The notes under the pieces are model-generated. The model was not told the origin of the DNA. It made no database searches and was given only the letters and a program-made list of their open reading frames with translations. Both the position numbers and the translations under genes were made by a program. Below, piece after piece: positions 1-5,004 of a stretch of 5,004 nucleotides of DNA (its first letter is position 1; each line of letters opens with the position of its first letter). The DNA is from Clostridia bacterium (lineage in GTDB: Bacteria; Bacillota; Clostridia; Christensenellales; Borkfalkiaceae). Where the stretch lies: assembly GCA_900769545.1 (NCBI GenBank), contig CAAGGZ010000034.1, positions 1-5,004 on the forward strand. Direction: 5' to 3'.

Positions 1-974
1 CTTGCCGTGACTATTCTGGTTCGGAAATTATGAGAACGCTTCGTGACGAAGTGTTTAACCGCGGTATTACCGTTGTTGATTTTACGGCGGCAATTGAACT
101 TATTAAAGATACCGACGGTAAGGTTGCTGGTGCGGTGCTTTTGAATATGGAAACCAAGGAAATTCTTATTGCAAGAGCAAAAACCGTTGTTATTGCAACG
201 GGTGGCGCAGGCAGATTGCATTACCAAGGTTTCCCTACGTCTAATCATTACGGCGCTACGGCAGACGGGCTTGTTTTGGCGTATAGAGCAGGCGCAAAGC
301 TTCTCTATCCTGAAACTTTGCAGTACCATCCTACTGGCGCTGCAGAGCCTACGCAAATTTACGGCGCGCTCGTTACTGAAAAAGTGCGTTCGCTTGGTGC
401 GCAGCTTGTTAATAAAGACGGTGAAGCGTTTGTATATTCGTTGGAAACGCGTGACGTTACGGCTTCTTCCATTATTCGTGAATGTAAAGCTCGCGGAAAC
501 GGGATCAAGACGACGGACGGTGAGGGTGTATGGTTGGATACGCCGCTTATCGACATTTTGAATGGCGAAGGTACGATTGAAAAACGTATTCCTGCAATGC
601 TTCGTATGTTCGGTAAATACGGCATTGATATTCGTAAGGAACCCATTTTGATTTATCCCACGTTGCATTATCAGAACGGCGGTATCGATATTGGCGCAAA
701 CGGTATGACTTGTATTGAAAACCTTTACGTTGCAGGTGAAGCGGTTGGCGGTATTCACGGTACAAACCGTTTGATGGGCAATTCTTTGTTGGACATCATC
801 GTATTTGGTAGAAATGCAGGTCAACAGGCAGGCGAAAAGTGGAAGAGTGTTGAGCTTAAAGAACTCACGCTTGATCACGTAGACGCATTTGAGAAAGAGC
901 TTAAAGAAGCGGGTATTTCTTCGGAAGTATGCTCCCCCAAACTCCTTCCTGATTATAGAAGACAGGCTAATTGA
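1..974 (+). CDS. Fumarate reductase/succinate dehydrogenase-type flavoprotein, C-terminal part (5' partial)
   Basis: The frame is already open at the left edge (codons begin at base 3 and read CRDYSGSEI before the first ATG at 30), so the true start and the N-terminal FAD-binding Rossmann half lie outside the window; 323 residues are visible. The family reduces fumarate to succinate, or the reverse, on a bound FAD. Counting from the ATG at 30, visible landmarks are ATGGAGR (56-62), HPTG (100-103), T116/E117/R120 in the substrate loop, RD at 141-142 matching the catalytic arginine region, LHY (212-214) and GTNRLMGNSLLD (244-255) near the flavin and dicarboxylate. All main substrate-binding residues appear present. 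Only about 50 residues follow the last motif, so the long helical C-terminal domain of E. coli FrdA/SdhA is missing; the ending looks natural, not broken. No iron-sulfur or membrane subunit follows. L-aspartate oxidase and other relatives share the fold, so fumarate reductase is favoured but not proven. Confidence 0.85.
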   Translation, partial: CRDYSGSEIMRTLRDEVFNRGITVVDFTAAIELIKDTDGKVAGAVLLNMETKEILIARAKTVVIATGGAGRLHYQGFPTSNHYGATADGLVLAYRAGAKLLYPETLQYHPTGAAEPTQIYGALVTEKVRSLGAQLVNKDGEAFVYSLETRDVTASSIIRECKARGNGIKTTDGEGVWLDTPLIDILNGEGTIEKRIPAMLRMFGKYGIDIRKEPILIYPTLHYQNGGIDIGANGMTCIENLYVAGEAVGGIHGTNRLMGNSLLDIIVFGRNAGQQAGEKWKSVELKELTLDHVDAFEKELKEAGISSEVCSPKLLPDYRRQAN

Positions 975-997
975 TAGGGAAAAGATGAAATAATCAA

Positions 998-1037
998 GGA
1001 CAAAACGCACGAAGGTACGCTTTGTGCGTTTTTGTCC
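998..1037 (+). terminator. Long hairpin, terminator-like, between the flavoprotein and transporter genes
   Basis: The arms 998-1014 and 1020-1037 pair over 17 positions with a single bulged base around a five-base loop (1015-1019). The core CGCAC/GTGCG stem is followed directly by five T residues (1029-1033), which is the shape of a factor-independent terminator. Here, however, the T run is also paired with an upstream A run. The hairpin starts 23 bases after the flavoprotein stop and ends 22 bases before the transporter ATG. It may cause partial termination or protect the 3' end of the upstream message. Confidence 0.65.
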
Positions 1038-1047
1038 GCAAATACAT

Positions 1048-1055
1048 AGAGGTGA
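1048..1055 (+). promoter_or_regulatory. Ribosome binding site of the AspT-like transporter
   Basis: AGAGGTGA lies four bases upstream of the ATG at 1060. It fixes that start over an in-frame GTG at 1024, which sits inside the right arm of the hairpin and has no Shine-Dalgarno sequence. Confidence 0.8.
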
Positions 1056-1059
1056 ATTT

Positions 1060-2304
1060 ATGGATTATATTGGCGGTGTATTTAGCGCATTATTGTCGCC
1101 TTTGTTCATCCTGTTCGTGATTTTATCGATAGGCTATTTGCTTGGATCAATCACAATAAAGGGTGTATCTCTTGGCTCGGCAGGAGTTTTGTTGGTAGCG
1201 ATTATTGTCGGTGTCATTTTCTTTTTGTGTGGCTCAAAAGACGAAAACAATAAATTGATAGAATTTTCGTTTGAGATGGGCTCGAAGAAAATTGCGCTTT
1301 GGGGTAGTTCGGCGCAAAGCGTATTTAAGACAGTGCAAAATCTTGGTACAATGCTGTTCGTTACATCTGTAGGTTTGATTGCAGGACCGAAATTTTTCCG
1401 TTCCTTCAATAAAAGTATGATTTCCTACGTTGTTATGGGTGCGGCAATCGTTTTGGTAGGAGTTGCGATTACGGTTATTATTGCAGCCATTGACCCGAAT
1501 ATGTCAATCGCGATGGGAACGGGGCTTTTATCTGGTTCGCTCACGTCTACGCCTGCATTTGGCGCGGCAGAAGAAGCGGCGGGGGAATTGGCGAGTGAAG
1601 TTACGGCAGGTTATGGTATTGGCTATTTATACGGCGTTTTAGGCGTTGTATTGTTCGTTCAGCTTATGCCTAAAATTTTGAAGGTTGATATCGCAAAGGA
1701 AAGAGAGACCTTCGTTGCTGCAAATACGATTCAAATTAAGGACGATGGAAAGAAAAGATGGAAAATCGAGGAGTTTGGATTTTTTCCTTTCTTTGTTACC
1801 GTTGCGCTTGGGTTGATTATCGGTAGCATACAAATTCCTTTGGGGAGCGGTAAACCGTTTAGCTTTGGTTCAAGTGGCGGTACGTTGATTGCTGGTCTTA
1901 TCGTAGGACATTTCGGACATTTTGGAAAACTAGATATGAAGATTTCCAAACAGACGCTCAATTTAATGAGAGAACTTGGTCTTGTTTTGTTCTTGGCTGG
2001 CGCAGGGCTTCCCGGCGGTGTAAACTTTGTTTCGGCATTTGATTGGTTGTATATTGTTTACGGCATTATTATGGCGACAGTTCCTATGATTTTGGGATTT
2101 GTGCTCGGGAAATATGTATTCAAGCTTTCGATTTTCAACAATCTTGGTTCAATTACGGGTGGTATGACGAGTACGCCTGCGCTCGGAGCGTTAATCTCTA
2201 CGGCAGGTACAGACGACGTTGCTTCGGCGTATGCGGCAACGTATCCGTTTGCACTGGTGCTTATTGTAATTGCTTGTAAATTGATTGTAGGATTGCCATT
2301 TTAA
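1060..2304 (+). CDS. AspT/YidE-like membrane exchanger, probable C4-dicarboxylate or amino acid transporter
   Basis: A 414-residue, very hydrophobic inner-membrane protein with roughly ten predicted membrane segments. Two halves resemble each other: GLLSGSLTSTPAFGAA (155-170) matches GSITGGMTSTPALGAL (363-378), and QNLGTMLFVTSVGLIAGP (93-110) matches a RELGLVLFLAGAGLPGG stretch (304-320). This duplicated G(S/G)xTSTPA signature is typical of the aspartate:alanine exchanger (AspT/YidE/YbjL) superfamily, whose members include an aspartate:alanine antiporter and the corynebacterial succinate exporter SucE. Family members usually have about 540-560 residues with TrkA-C (RCK) regulatory domains between the halves. 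Here the central hydrophilic linker (about 205-240) is short and charged, so those domains are absent. The gene lies 85 bases after the fumarate reductase-like gene on the same strand, with no room for a promoter after the intervening hairpin. I infer exchange or export of succinate, fumarate or aspartate; the substrate is not shown by sequence. Confidence 0.8.
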   Translation: MDYIGGVFSALLSPLFILFVILSIGYLLGSITIKGVSLGSAGVLLVAIIVGVIFFLCGSKDENNKLIEFSFEMGSKKIALWGSSAQSVFKTVQNLGTMLFVTSVGLIAGPKFFRSFNKSMISYVVMGAAIVLVGVAITVIIAAIDPNMSIAMGTGLLSGSLTSTPAFGAAEEAAGELASEVTAGYGIGYLYGVLGVVLFVQLMPKILKVDIAKERETFVAANTIQIKDDGKKRWKIEEFGFFPFFVTVALGLIIGSIQIPLGSGKPFSFGSSGGTLIAGLIVGHFGHFGKLDMKISKQTLNLMRELGLVLFLAGAGLPGGVNFVSAFDWLYIVYGIIMATVPMILGFVLGKYVFKLSIFNNLGSITGGMTSTPALGALISTAGTDDVASAYAATYPFALVLIVIACKLIVGLPF

Positions 2305-2314
2305 CAGTTAGAGG

Positions 2315-2349
2315 CGGAGTAATTTCTTTGGGAATTACTCCGTTTTTTT
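2315..2349 (+). terminator. Factor-independent terminator of the transporter gene
   Basis: Perfect 10-bp stem CGGAGTAATT/AATTACTCCG (2315-2324 and 2333-2342) with an eight-base loop, followed by seven T residues (2343-2349). It begins 11 bases after the stop codon. Confidence 0.93.
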
Positions 2350-2371
2350 ACAAAAAGAGCAATAAAAACAG

Positions 2372-2400
2372 TTGCTTTTTTTTGTGGAATGGTATATAAT
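2372..2400 (+). promoter_or_regulatory. Promoter of tRNA-Ser(CGA)
   Basis: TTGCTT (2372-2377) and TATAAT (2395-2400) are separated by exactly 17 bases, a near-consensus vegetative sigma-70/SigA promoter. Transcription would start near 2407, about six bases before the mature tRNA. It lies between the transporter terminator and the tRNA, giving the tRNA its own transcription unit. Confidence 0.85.
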
Positions 2401-2412
2401 AAATAAGCTGTT

Positions 2413-2502
2413 GCAGAGATGGCGGAGCGGTCGAACGCGCACGATTCGAAATCGTGTTATGCAGGAATGTATACAAGGGTTCAAATCCCTTTCTCTGCGC
2501 CA
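2413..2502 (+). tRNA. tRNA-Ser, anticodon CGA
   Basis: The full cloverleaf can be drawn. The acceptor stem is GCAGAGA (2413-2419) with TCTCTGC (2492-2498), followed by G73 and an encoded CCA (2500-2502). The anticodon stem CACGA/TCGTG encloses loop TTCGAAA, putting CGA at 2447-2449, which reads UCG serine codons. A long variable arm of six pairs including one G-T wobble, with loop GGAA (about 2458-2473), marks a class II tRNA as expected for serine. The T arm AAGGG/CCCTT encloses TTCAAAT. It is a single tRNA with its own promoter and terminator. Confidence 0.97.
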
Positions 2503-2539
2503 CAAAAACGGAGATGGAATTATCCATCTCCGTTTTTGT
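2502..2539 (+). terminator. Bidirectional terminator between tRNA-Ser and the minus-strand gene pair
   Basis: A perfect 17-bp stem (2502-2518 with 2523-2539) has a four-base ATTA loop. A T run at the end of the right arm continues into further T-rich sequence, so it ends the tRNA transcript. Read on the minus strand, the hairpin is likewise followed by five T residues, so it can also end transcripts coming from the small zinc-ribbon-like gene. The left arm starts at the terminal A of the tRNA CCA. Confidence 0.93.
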
Positions 2540-2621
2540 TTTTATTTTACATTATACATAAATCGGTTTATTCTATATGTTTATGAGGATAGTCGTTAAA
2601 AGGAAAAAAATTGATTTTAGA

Positions 2622-2636
2622 GGGGGGGGGGGGGGG
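2622..2636. repeat. Homopolymer of 15 G (15 C on the minus strand)
   Basis: An uninterrupted run of 15 G on the plus strand in an otherwise AT-rich intergenic stretch. It starts six bases beyond the stop codon of the minus-strand small gene, so it falls in that gene's 3' untranslated region as a C tract. Its length may not be reliable in an assembled sequence. Apart from this run, 2540-2642 is AT-rich spacer in which I see no gene or recognisable site. Confidence 0.95.
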
Positions 2637-2642
2637 CTACGT

Positions 2643-3107
2643 TCACATTTTTTTACTAAATGTTTTTTGAAAGCAGCTAAGGCAATAAAGATTCCCATTT
2701 AATTTCGAAAGCTCATACACTTTAAACTTCTTTTTACAGCATTTACATTGTTTGACTGTTTCCAAAGCTTTTTCATATTCTTCGTTGATAGGTGCGTTTG
2801 TGTAAATATCTACGTGTTCGGGAAAATTGATCTTCGTATTAAGCTGCGTTACCACAATAAAATCGTAGCCCTCACAATCCTTTACATTTTCAAACACTTC
2901 CGCCCAATAACAATGGTCGTCGAAAGTGTCTTCGTAATCGTCCGTAGCTGTAGTGCGTTTTTGTTCGATGATTTTCATTAAATCAAATTCGAGTTTACCG
3001 TGTTTACTCGCACAACGATAGCCATGCTGTTCAATGCCTGTTTTAATCTGCTCTAAATTCATACTGGCTACTATTTTGTCTAACTGTTCAATTGTTAAAT
3101 TTAGCAT
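2643..3107 (-). CDS. Hypothetical protein with C-terminal four-cysteine zinc-ribbon-like motif
   Basis: A 154-residue protein that I do not recognise. The start is the ATG at 3107-3105, preceded by GGAGAG at a spacing of seven bases; an in-frame TTG at 3122 overlaps that Shine-Dalgarno sequence and is unlikely. The N-terminal part (about 4-50) looks helical, with IEQLDKIV and LMKIIEQKR stretches. The middle (about 55-80) is acidic, and a short beta-like segment YDFIVVTQL (81-89) follows. The C-terminal tail carries C121-x-x-C124 (CKCC) and C142-x-x-C145 (CLSC) 17 residues apart, suggesting one structural zinc site, followed by a basic end. There is no signal peptide or membrane segment, so it is probably cytoplasmic. 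It lies 133 bases downstream of pyruvate kinase on the same strand and has a plausible promoter of its own. Codon use looks like that of its neighbours. Binding of nucleic acid or protein is possible but unsupported. Confidence 0.75.
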   Translation of the reverse strand: MLNLTIEQLDKIVASMNLEQIKTGIEQHGYRCASKHGKLEFDLMKIIEQKRTTATDDYEDTFDDHCYWAEVFENVKDCEGYDFIVVTQLNTKINFPEHVDIYTNAPINEEYEKALETVKQCKCCKKKFKVYELSKLNGNLYCLSCFQKTFSKKM

Positions 3108-3114
3108 TATGATT

Positions 3115-3120
3115 CTCTCC
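3115..3120 (-). promoter_or_regulatory. Ribosome binding site of the zinc-ribbon-like protein gene
   Basis: GGAGAG on the minus strand lies seven bases before the ATG at 3107. It decides the start in favour of this ATG over the TTG five codons upstream. Confidence 0.8.
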
Positions 3121-3163
3121 AAGAGTGATATATTATGCGTGAAACAAACAGTAAATTATCTGT

Positions 3164-3169
3164 ATTATA
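3164..3169 (-). promoter_or_regulatory. Probable -10 box for the zinc-ribbon-like protein gene
   Basis: A perfect TATAAT on the minus strand at 3169-3164 would give a start near 3157 and a leader of about 50 bases. The -35 region at 17-bp spacing (TATTTT, 3192-3187) is weak. The box sits inside the dyad TGTAT-T-ATACA (3161-3171), which could be an operator. Confidence 0.5.
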
Positions 3170-3207
3170 CAACGCATAGTATCTTTAAAATAAAGGGATT
3201 CAGCGTA

Positions 3208-3240
3208 TTATGTCAGGCGTAATTATTATGTTTGACATAA
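3208..3240. repeat. Inverted repeats directly after the pyruvate kinase stop
   Basis: TTATGTCA (3208-3215) is the inverse of TGACATAA (3233-3240), separated by 17 bases. A second, tighter dyad TTATGT-TTG-ACATAA (3226-3240) uses the same right arm. The repeat abuts the pyk stop codon (3243-3241, minus strand). The stems are AT-rich with no following T run, so this is a poor terminator. It could be a weak 3' hairpin or a protein-binding site upstream of the next gene. Confidence 0.6.
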
Positions 3241-4647
3241 CTATATAGTCTCGACGTTAATGAGGTTGGAGTTACCGCTCTTGCCGTTAGGGGTTCCGCC
3301 AGTAATGACAATAGTGTCACCTTTTTTAACCAATCCGCTACGTTTTGCAATTTCTTTTGCGAAGTAGAAGAGAATATCAATCGAGGTGTATTCTTCTGTG
3401 ATGGCAGGAAGGACGCCCCAGCTTAAAGCAAGCTTTCTATAAGCGTGAATATCGGTTGTGATACCAATTATATTGATGTGAGGACGGAAGCGAGATACTT
3501 TTCTTGCTGTGCCACCCGTTCGGGTGCAAACGACAATCGCGCTCGCGTTTAAATCTTTTGCGAGAGTTGCGGCGGAGTGTGACAATGCTTCGGCGGTTGT
3601 TTTAATTTCAAAATCCTCAATATTTTGAATGTATTCAATGTGAGTTTCAGCTTGAGCAACGATTCGTGCCATCGCGTCAACCGATTGTACGGGATAGGTG
3701 CCAGCAGCAGTTTCGCCTGAAAGCATAACCGCGGAAGTACCGTCATATACAGCGTTTGCAACGTCGGAAATTTCCGCTCTTGTAGGACGAAGATTGTGAA
3801 TCATCGATTCAAGCATTTCCGTTGCGGTAATAACGCGTTTACCGTGAATACGACATTGAGAAATAATATATTTCTGAATATCGGGGAGTTCTACGTAAGG
3901 AATTTCAACGCCTAAGTCGCCGCGAGCAACCATGATACCATCGCAGACTTTCATAATATCCAATAGATTGTTTACGCCTGCGCGGTTTTCGATTTTTGCA
4001 ATAACGTCAATGTGGCTTCCGCCGTTTTCGGCGAGGAAATGCTTCACGTCAATAACGTCTTGCGCTTTAGAGACAAAGGACAATGCGATGAAATCGACTT
4101 CGTGTTCTATACCGAATAAAATATCCGATTTATCTTGTTCCGAAAGAAAATCAAGGTGAAGTTCTTTATCAGGGAAGAACATGGATTTATTATTAGAAAT
4201 GATACCGCCAATTTCGACAACGCAATGTACTTCGGAATCTGTTACTTGTGTAACACGGAAAATGGACAGCCCGTTATTTAAAAGAATTTTATCTCCGGGT
4301 TGAAGGTCCTGACAGATTTTGCAGTAGGAAACGCTAACCTTTGTTTGCGTTCCTTCTATTTTTTCGGTTGTAAAGGTGAAATTGTCGCCTGCTTTTAATT
4401 GAATACTTCCGTCTTTAAATGTTCCAATGCGGAATTCGGGGCCTTTTGTATCAAGCATAATAGGCAAGGGGAGTTGCATTTCATTGCGAACTTCTTTAAC
4501 CATTTCAATTTTTTTAGCGTGCTCCTCGTGTGTGCCGTGGGAAAAGTTGAGGCGCACAACGTCCATACCAGCTTCTGCCATTTTAGCGAAAATTTCTTTG
4601 TTTTCGCAAGCAGGGCCAAGCGTACAAATGATTTTTGTTTTTTTCAT
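3241..4647 (-). CDS. pyk: Pyruvate kinase
   Basis: A 468-residue cytoplasmic enzyme that transfers phosphate from phosphoenolpyruvate to ADP, forming pyruvate and ATP in the last step of glycolysis. The start MKKTKIICTLGPA is the classic N-terminus and has AGGAG five bases upstream; an in-frame GTG 12 codons earlier lacks support. Visible motifs are R32 and LNFSHG (33-38), LDTKGPE (65-71), AKIEN with catalytic K218 and metal ligand E220, MVARGDLG with metal ligand D244, TATEMLESM (274-282), and RPTRAEISDVANAVYDGTS plus MLSGETAAG (287-316). Glutamate at 71 in TKGPE is the residue type of potassium-dependent enzymes; potassium-independent ones carry lysine there. The A, B and C domains are complete, and the extra PEP-utiliser-like C-terminal domain of Bacillus enzymes is absent. 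In the B domain the usual DDG is NNG (124-126) and the usual KGVNLPG-type loop reads KSMFFPD (154-160). The gene is divergent from rnpB. Confidence 0.97.
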   Translation of the reverse strand: MKKTKIICTLGPACENKEIFAKMAEAGMDVVRLNFSHGTHEEHAKKIEMVKEVRNEMQLPLPIMLDTKGPEFRIGTFKDGSIQLKAGDNFTFTTEKIEGTQTKVSVSYCKICQDLQPGDKILLNNGLSIFRVTQVTDSEVHCVVEIGGIISNNKSMFFPDKELHLDFLSEQDKSDILFGIEHEVDFIALSFVSKAQDVIDVKHFLAENGGSHIDVIAKIENRAGVNNLLDIMKVCDGIMVARGDLGVEIPYVELPDIQKYIISQCRIHGKRVITATEMLESMIHNLRPTRAEISDVANAVYDGTSAVMLSGETAAGTYPVQSVDAMARIVAQAETHIEYIQNIEDFEIKTTAEALSHSAATLAKDLNASAIVVCTRTGGTARKVSRFRPHINIIGITTDIHAYRKLALSWGVLPAITEEYTSIDILFYFAKEIAKRSGLVKKGDTIVITGGTPNGKSGNSNLINVETI

Positions 4648-4652
4648 AAGAA

Positions 4653-4657
4653 CTCCT
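4653..4657 (-). promoter_or_regulatory. Ribosome binding site of pyk
   Basis: AGGAG on the minus strand (4657-4653) is five bases upstream of the ATG at 4647 and sets the start of pyruvate kinase. Confidence 0.88.
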
Positions 4658-4685
4658 ATGGGGGAAAATTCGCCAACATTCACCC

Positions 4686-4691
4686 AGTATA
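4686..4691 (-). promoter_or_regulatory. Possible -10 box of the pyk promoter
   Basis: TATACT on the minus strand (4691-4686) would start transcription near 4679 and leave a leader of about 32 bases before the ATG. No good -35 hexamer is present at the right distance; the upstream stretch is very A/T-rich. The assignment is tentative. Confidence 0.35.
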
Positions 4692-4761
4692 ATATGATGT
4701 ATTTATTTTACTATTTTTTTGTAAAAAAAGCAAGAAAATGCGTGTATTTTTTTAAAGAATG

Positions 4762-4770
4762 TGGTATAAT
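4762..4770 (+). promoter_or_regulatory. Extended -10 promoter of rnpB
   Basis: TGGTATAAT (4762-4770) is a perfect extended -10 element (TG-n-TATAAT). The -35 position at 17-bp spacing (GTGTAT, 4742-4747) is poor, but extended -10 promoters need little there, and the upstream sequence is T-rich. The start would be near 4777. Confidence 0.75.
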
Positions 4771-4776
4771 ATTTAT

Positions 4777-5004
4777 AGTTTGAGTTTATTATACGGTCGC
4801 GGGGTCTTTGACCATGAGGAAAGTCCGAGCAGCATAGGACAGGGTGCCTGATAACGTCAGGTGAAGGTGACTTCAAGGATAGTGCAACAGAAATAAACCG
4901 CCGTAAATGGCTTGGGAAACCTTGACTACATTTTTAATGTGACCTATTTACGGTAAGGATGGAAAGGCGAGGTAAGAGCTCACCGATACTACGGTAACGC
5001 AGTA
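4777..5004 (+). ncRNA. rnpB: RNase P RNA, type A, 5' part (3' partial)
   Basis: This is the catalytic RNA of ribonuclease P, which removes the 5' leader from precursor tRNAs. Conserved blocks appear in the expected order: GAGGAAAGTCC (4816-4826, the P4 5' strand region), GGACAGGGTGCC (4837-4848), ACAGAAATAAACCGCC (4887-4902) and GGTAAGAGCTCACCG (4971-4985). Local helices fit the fold: a short P3-like hairpin GGTC-TTT-GACC (4803-4813), a P8-like CCTGA/TCAGG stem (4847-4861), and a P9-like GAAG-GTGA-CTTC (4863-4874) capped by a GNRA tetraloop. A long P10-P12 region is closed by CCGTAAAT/ATTTACGG (about 4901-4952). The ACAGAAATAAACCGCC and GGTAAGAGC blocks indicate type A and not the Bacillus type B RNA. 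The 5' end is inferred from the promoter; the 3' part, including the P4 3' strand, is beyond the window. Confidence 0.96.

Noticed and set aside
30..974. Treating the ATG at 30 as the true start of the flavoprotein
   Set aside because: The frame is open to the window edge with family-like residues (CRDYSGSEI) before it. A start here would lack the FAD-binding half that the family needs.
1024..1059. Upstream GTG start extending the transporter by 12 residues
   Set aside because: The codon lies in the right arm of the intercistronic hairpin and has no Shine-Dalgarno sequence. The ATG at 1060 has AGAGGTGA just upstream, and the protein starts well there.
2372..2599. A 75-codon open frame across the tRNA region
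   Set aside because: It runs through the promoter, the tRNA and the terminator hairpin and has no family-like sequence; it is a chance frame.
2622..2636. The G tract as an on/off phase-variation switch for the small gene
   Set aside because: It lies beyond the stop codon, so length changes would not alter the reading frame, and it is not between promoter elements of any gene seen here.
3208..3240. The inverted repeat after pyk as a strong terminator
   Set aside because: The stems are AT-rich, the loop of the outer pair is long, and no T run follows on the minus strand. It is kept only as a repeat.
4427..4783. A 118-codon open frame antisense to the start of pyk
   Set aside because: It overlaps the strongly conserved pyruvate kinase coding sequence and the divergent promoter region, and shows no ribosome binding site or recognisable protein features.

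Overview
The window reads as an ordinary chromosomal segment of an anaerobic, moderately AT-rich member of the Bacillota, most likely class Clostridia. The main support is the RNase P RNA, whose visible part has the ancestral type A layout and not the Bacillus type B layout. Further support comes from a short pyruvate kinase without the extra C-terminal domain typical of bacilli, clear AGGAG-type ribosome binding sites, and a serine tRNA with an encoded CCA end. The assignment is by inference; no species can be named.

Layout from left to right. Positions 1-974 (+) hold the C-terminal part of a fumarate reductase/succinate dehydrogenase-type flavoprotein whose N-terminal FAD-binding half lies outside the window. 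A long terminator-like hairpin (998-1037) sits between it and a 414-residue membrane protein of the AspT/YidE-like exchanger superfamily (1060-2304, +). After a factor-independent terminator comes a promoter with well-matched -35 and -10 boxes and a tRNA-Ser(CGA) (2413-2502, +). This is closed by a strong hairpin that can end transcription in both directions. The next two genes run on the minus strand: a small unrecognised protein with a four-cysteine zinc-ribbon-like tail (3107-2643), and pyruvate kinase (4647-3241). Divergent from pyk, an extended -10 promoter drives rnpB, which begins near 4777 and runs off the right edge.

How the genes fit together. The flavoprotein and the AspT-like carrier plausibly form a unit for fumarate reduction and export or exchange of a C4-dicarboxylate such as succinate. 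Pyruvate kinase supplies the last ATP-forming step of glycolysis. The tRNA and RNase P RNA are housekeeping genes. The small zinc-ribbon-like protein follows pyk on the same strand and has its own likely promoter, so its role cannot be inferred from context.

I saw no phage, insertion sequence, CRISPR array, toxin-antitoxin or defence system. Nothing here supports a claim of a new biological system. The items most worth a second look are a 15-G homopolymer just after the small gene, the intercistronic hairpin before the transporter, the unrecognised protein with nested dyad symmetry in its promoter region, and two divergent B-domain motifs in pyruvate kinase.
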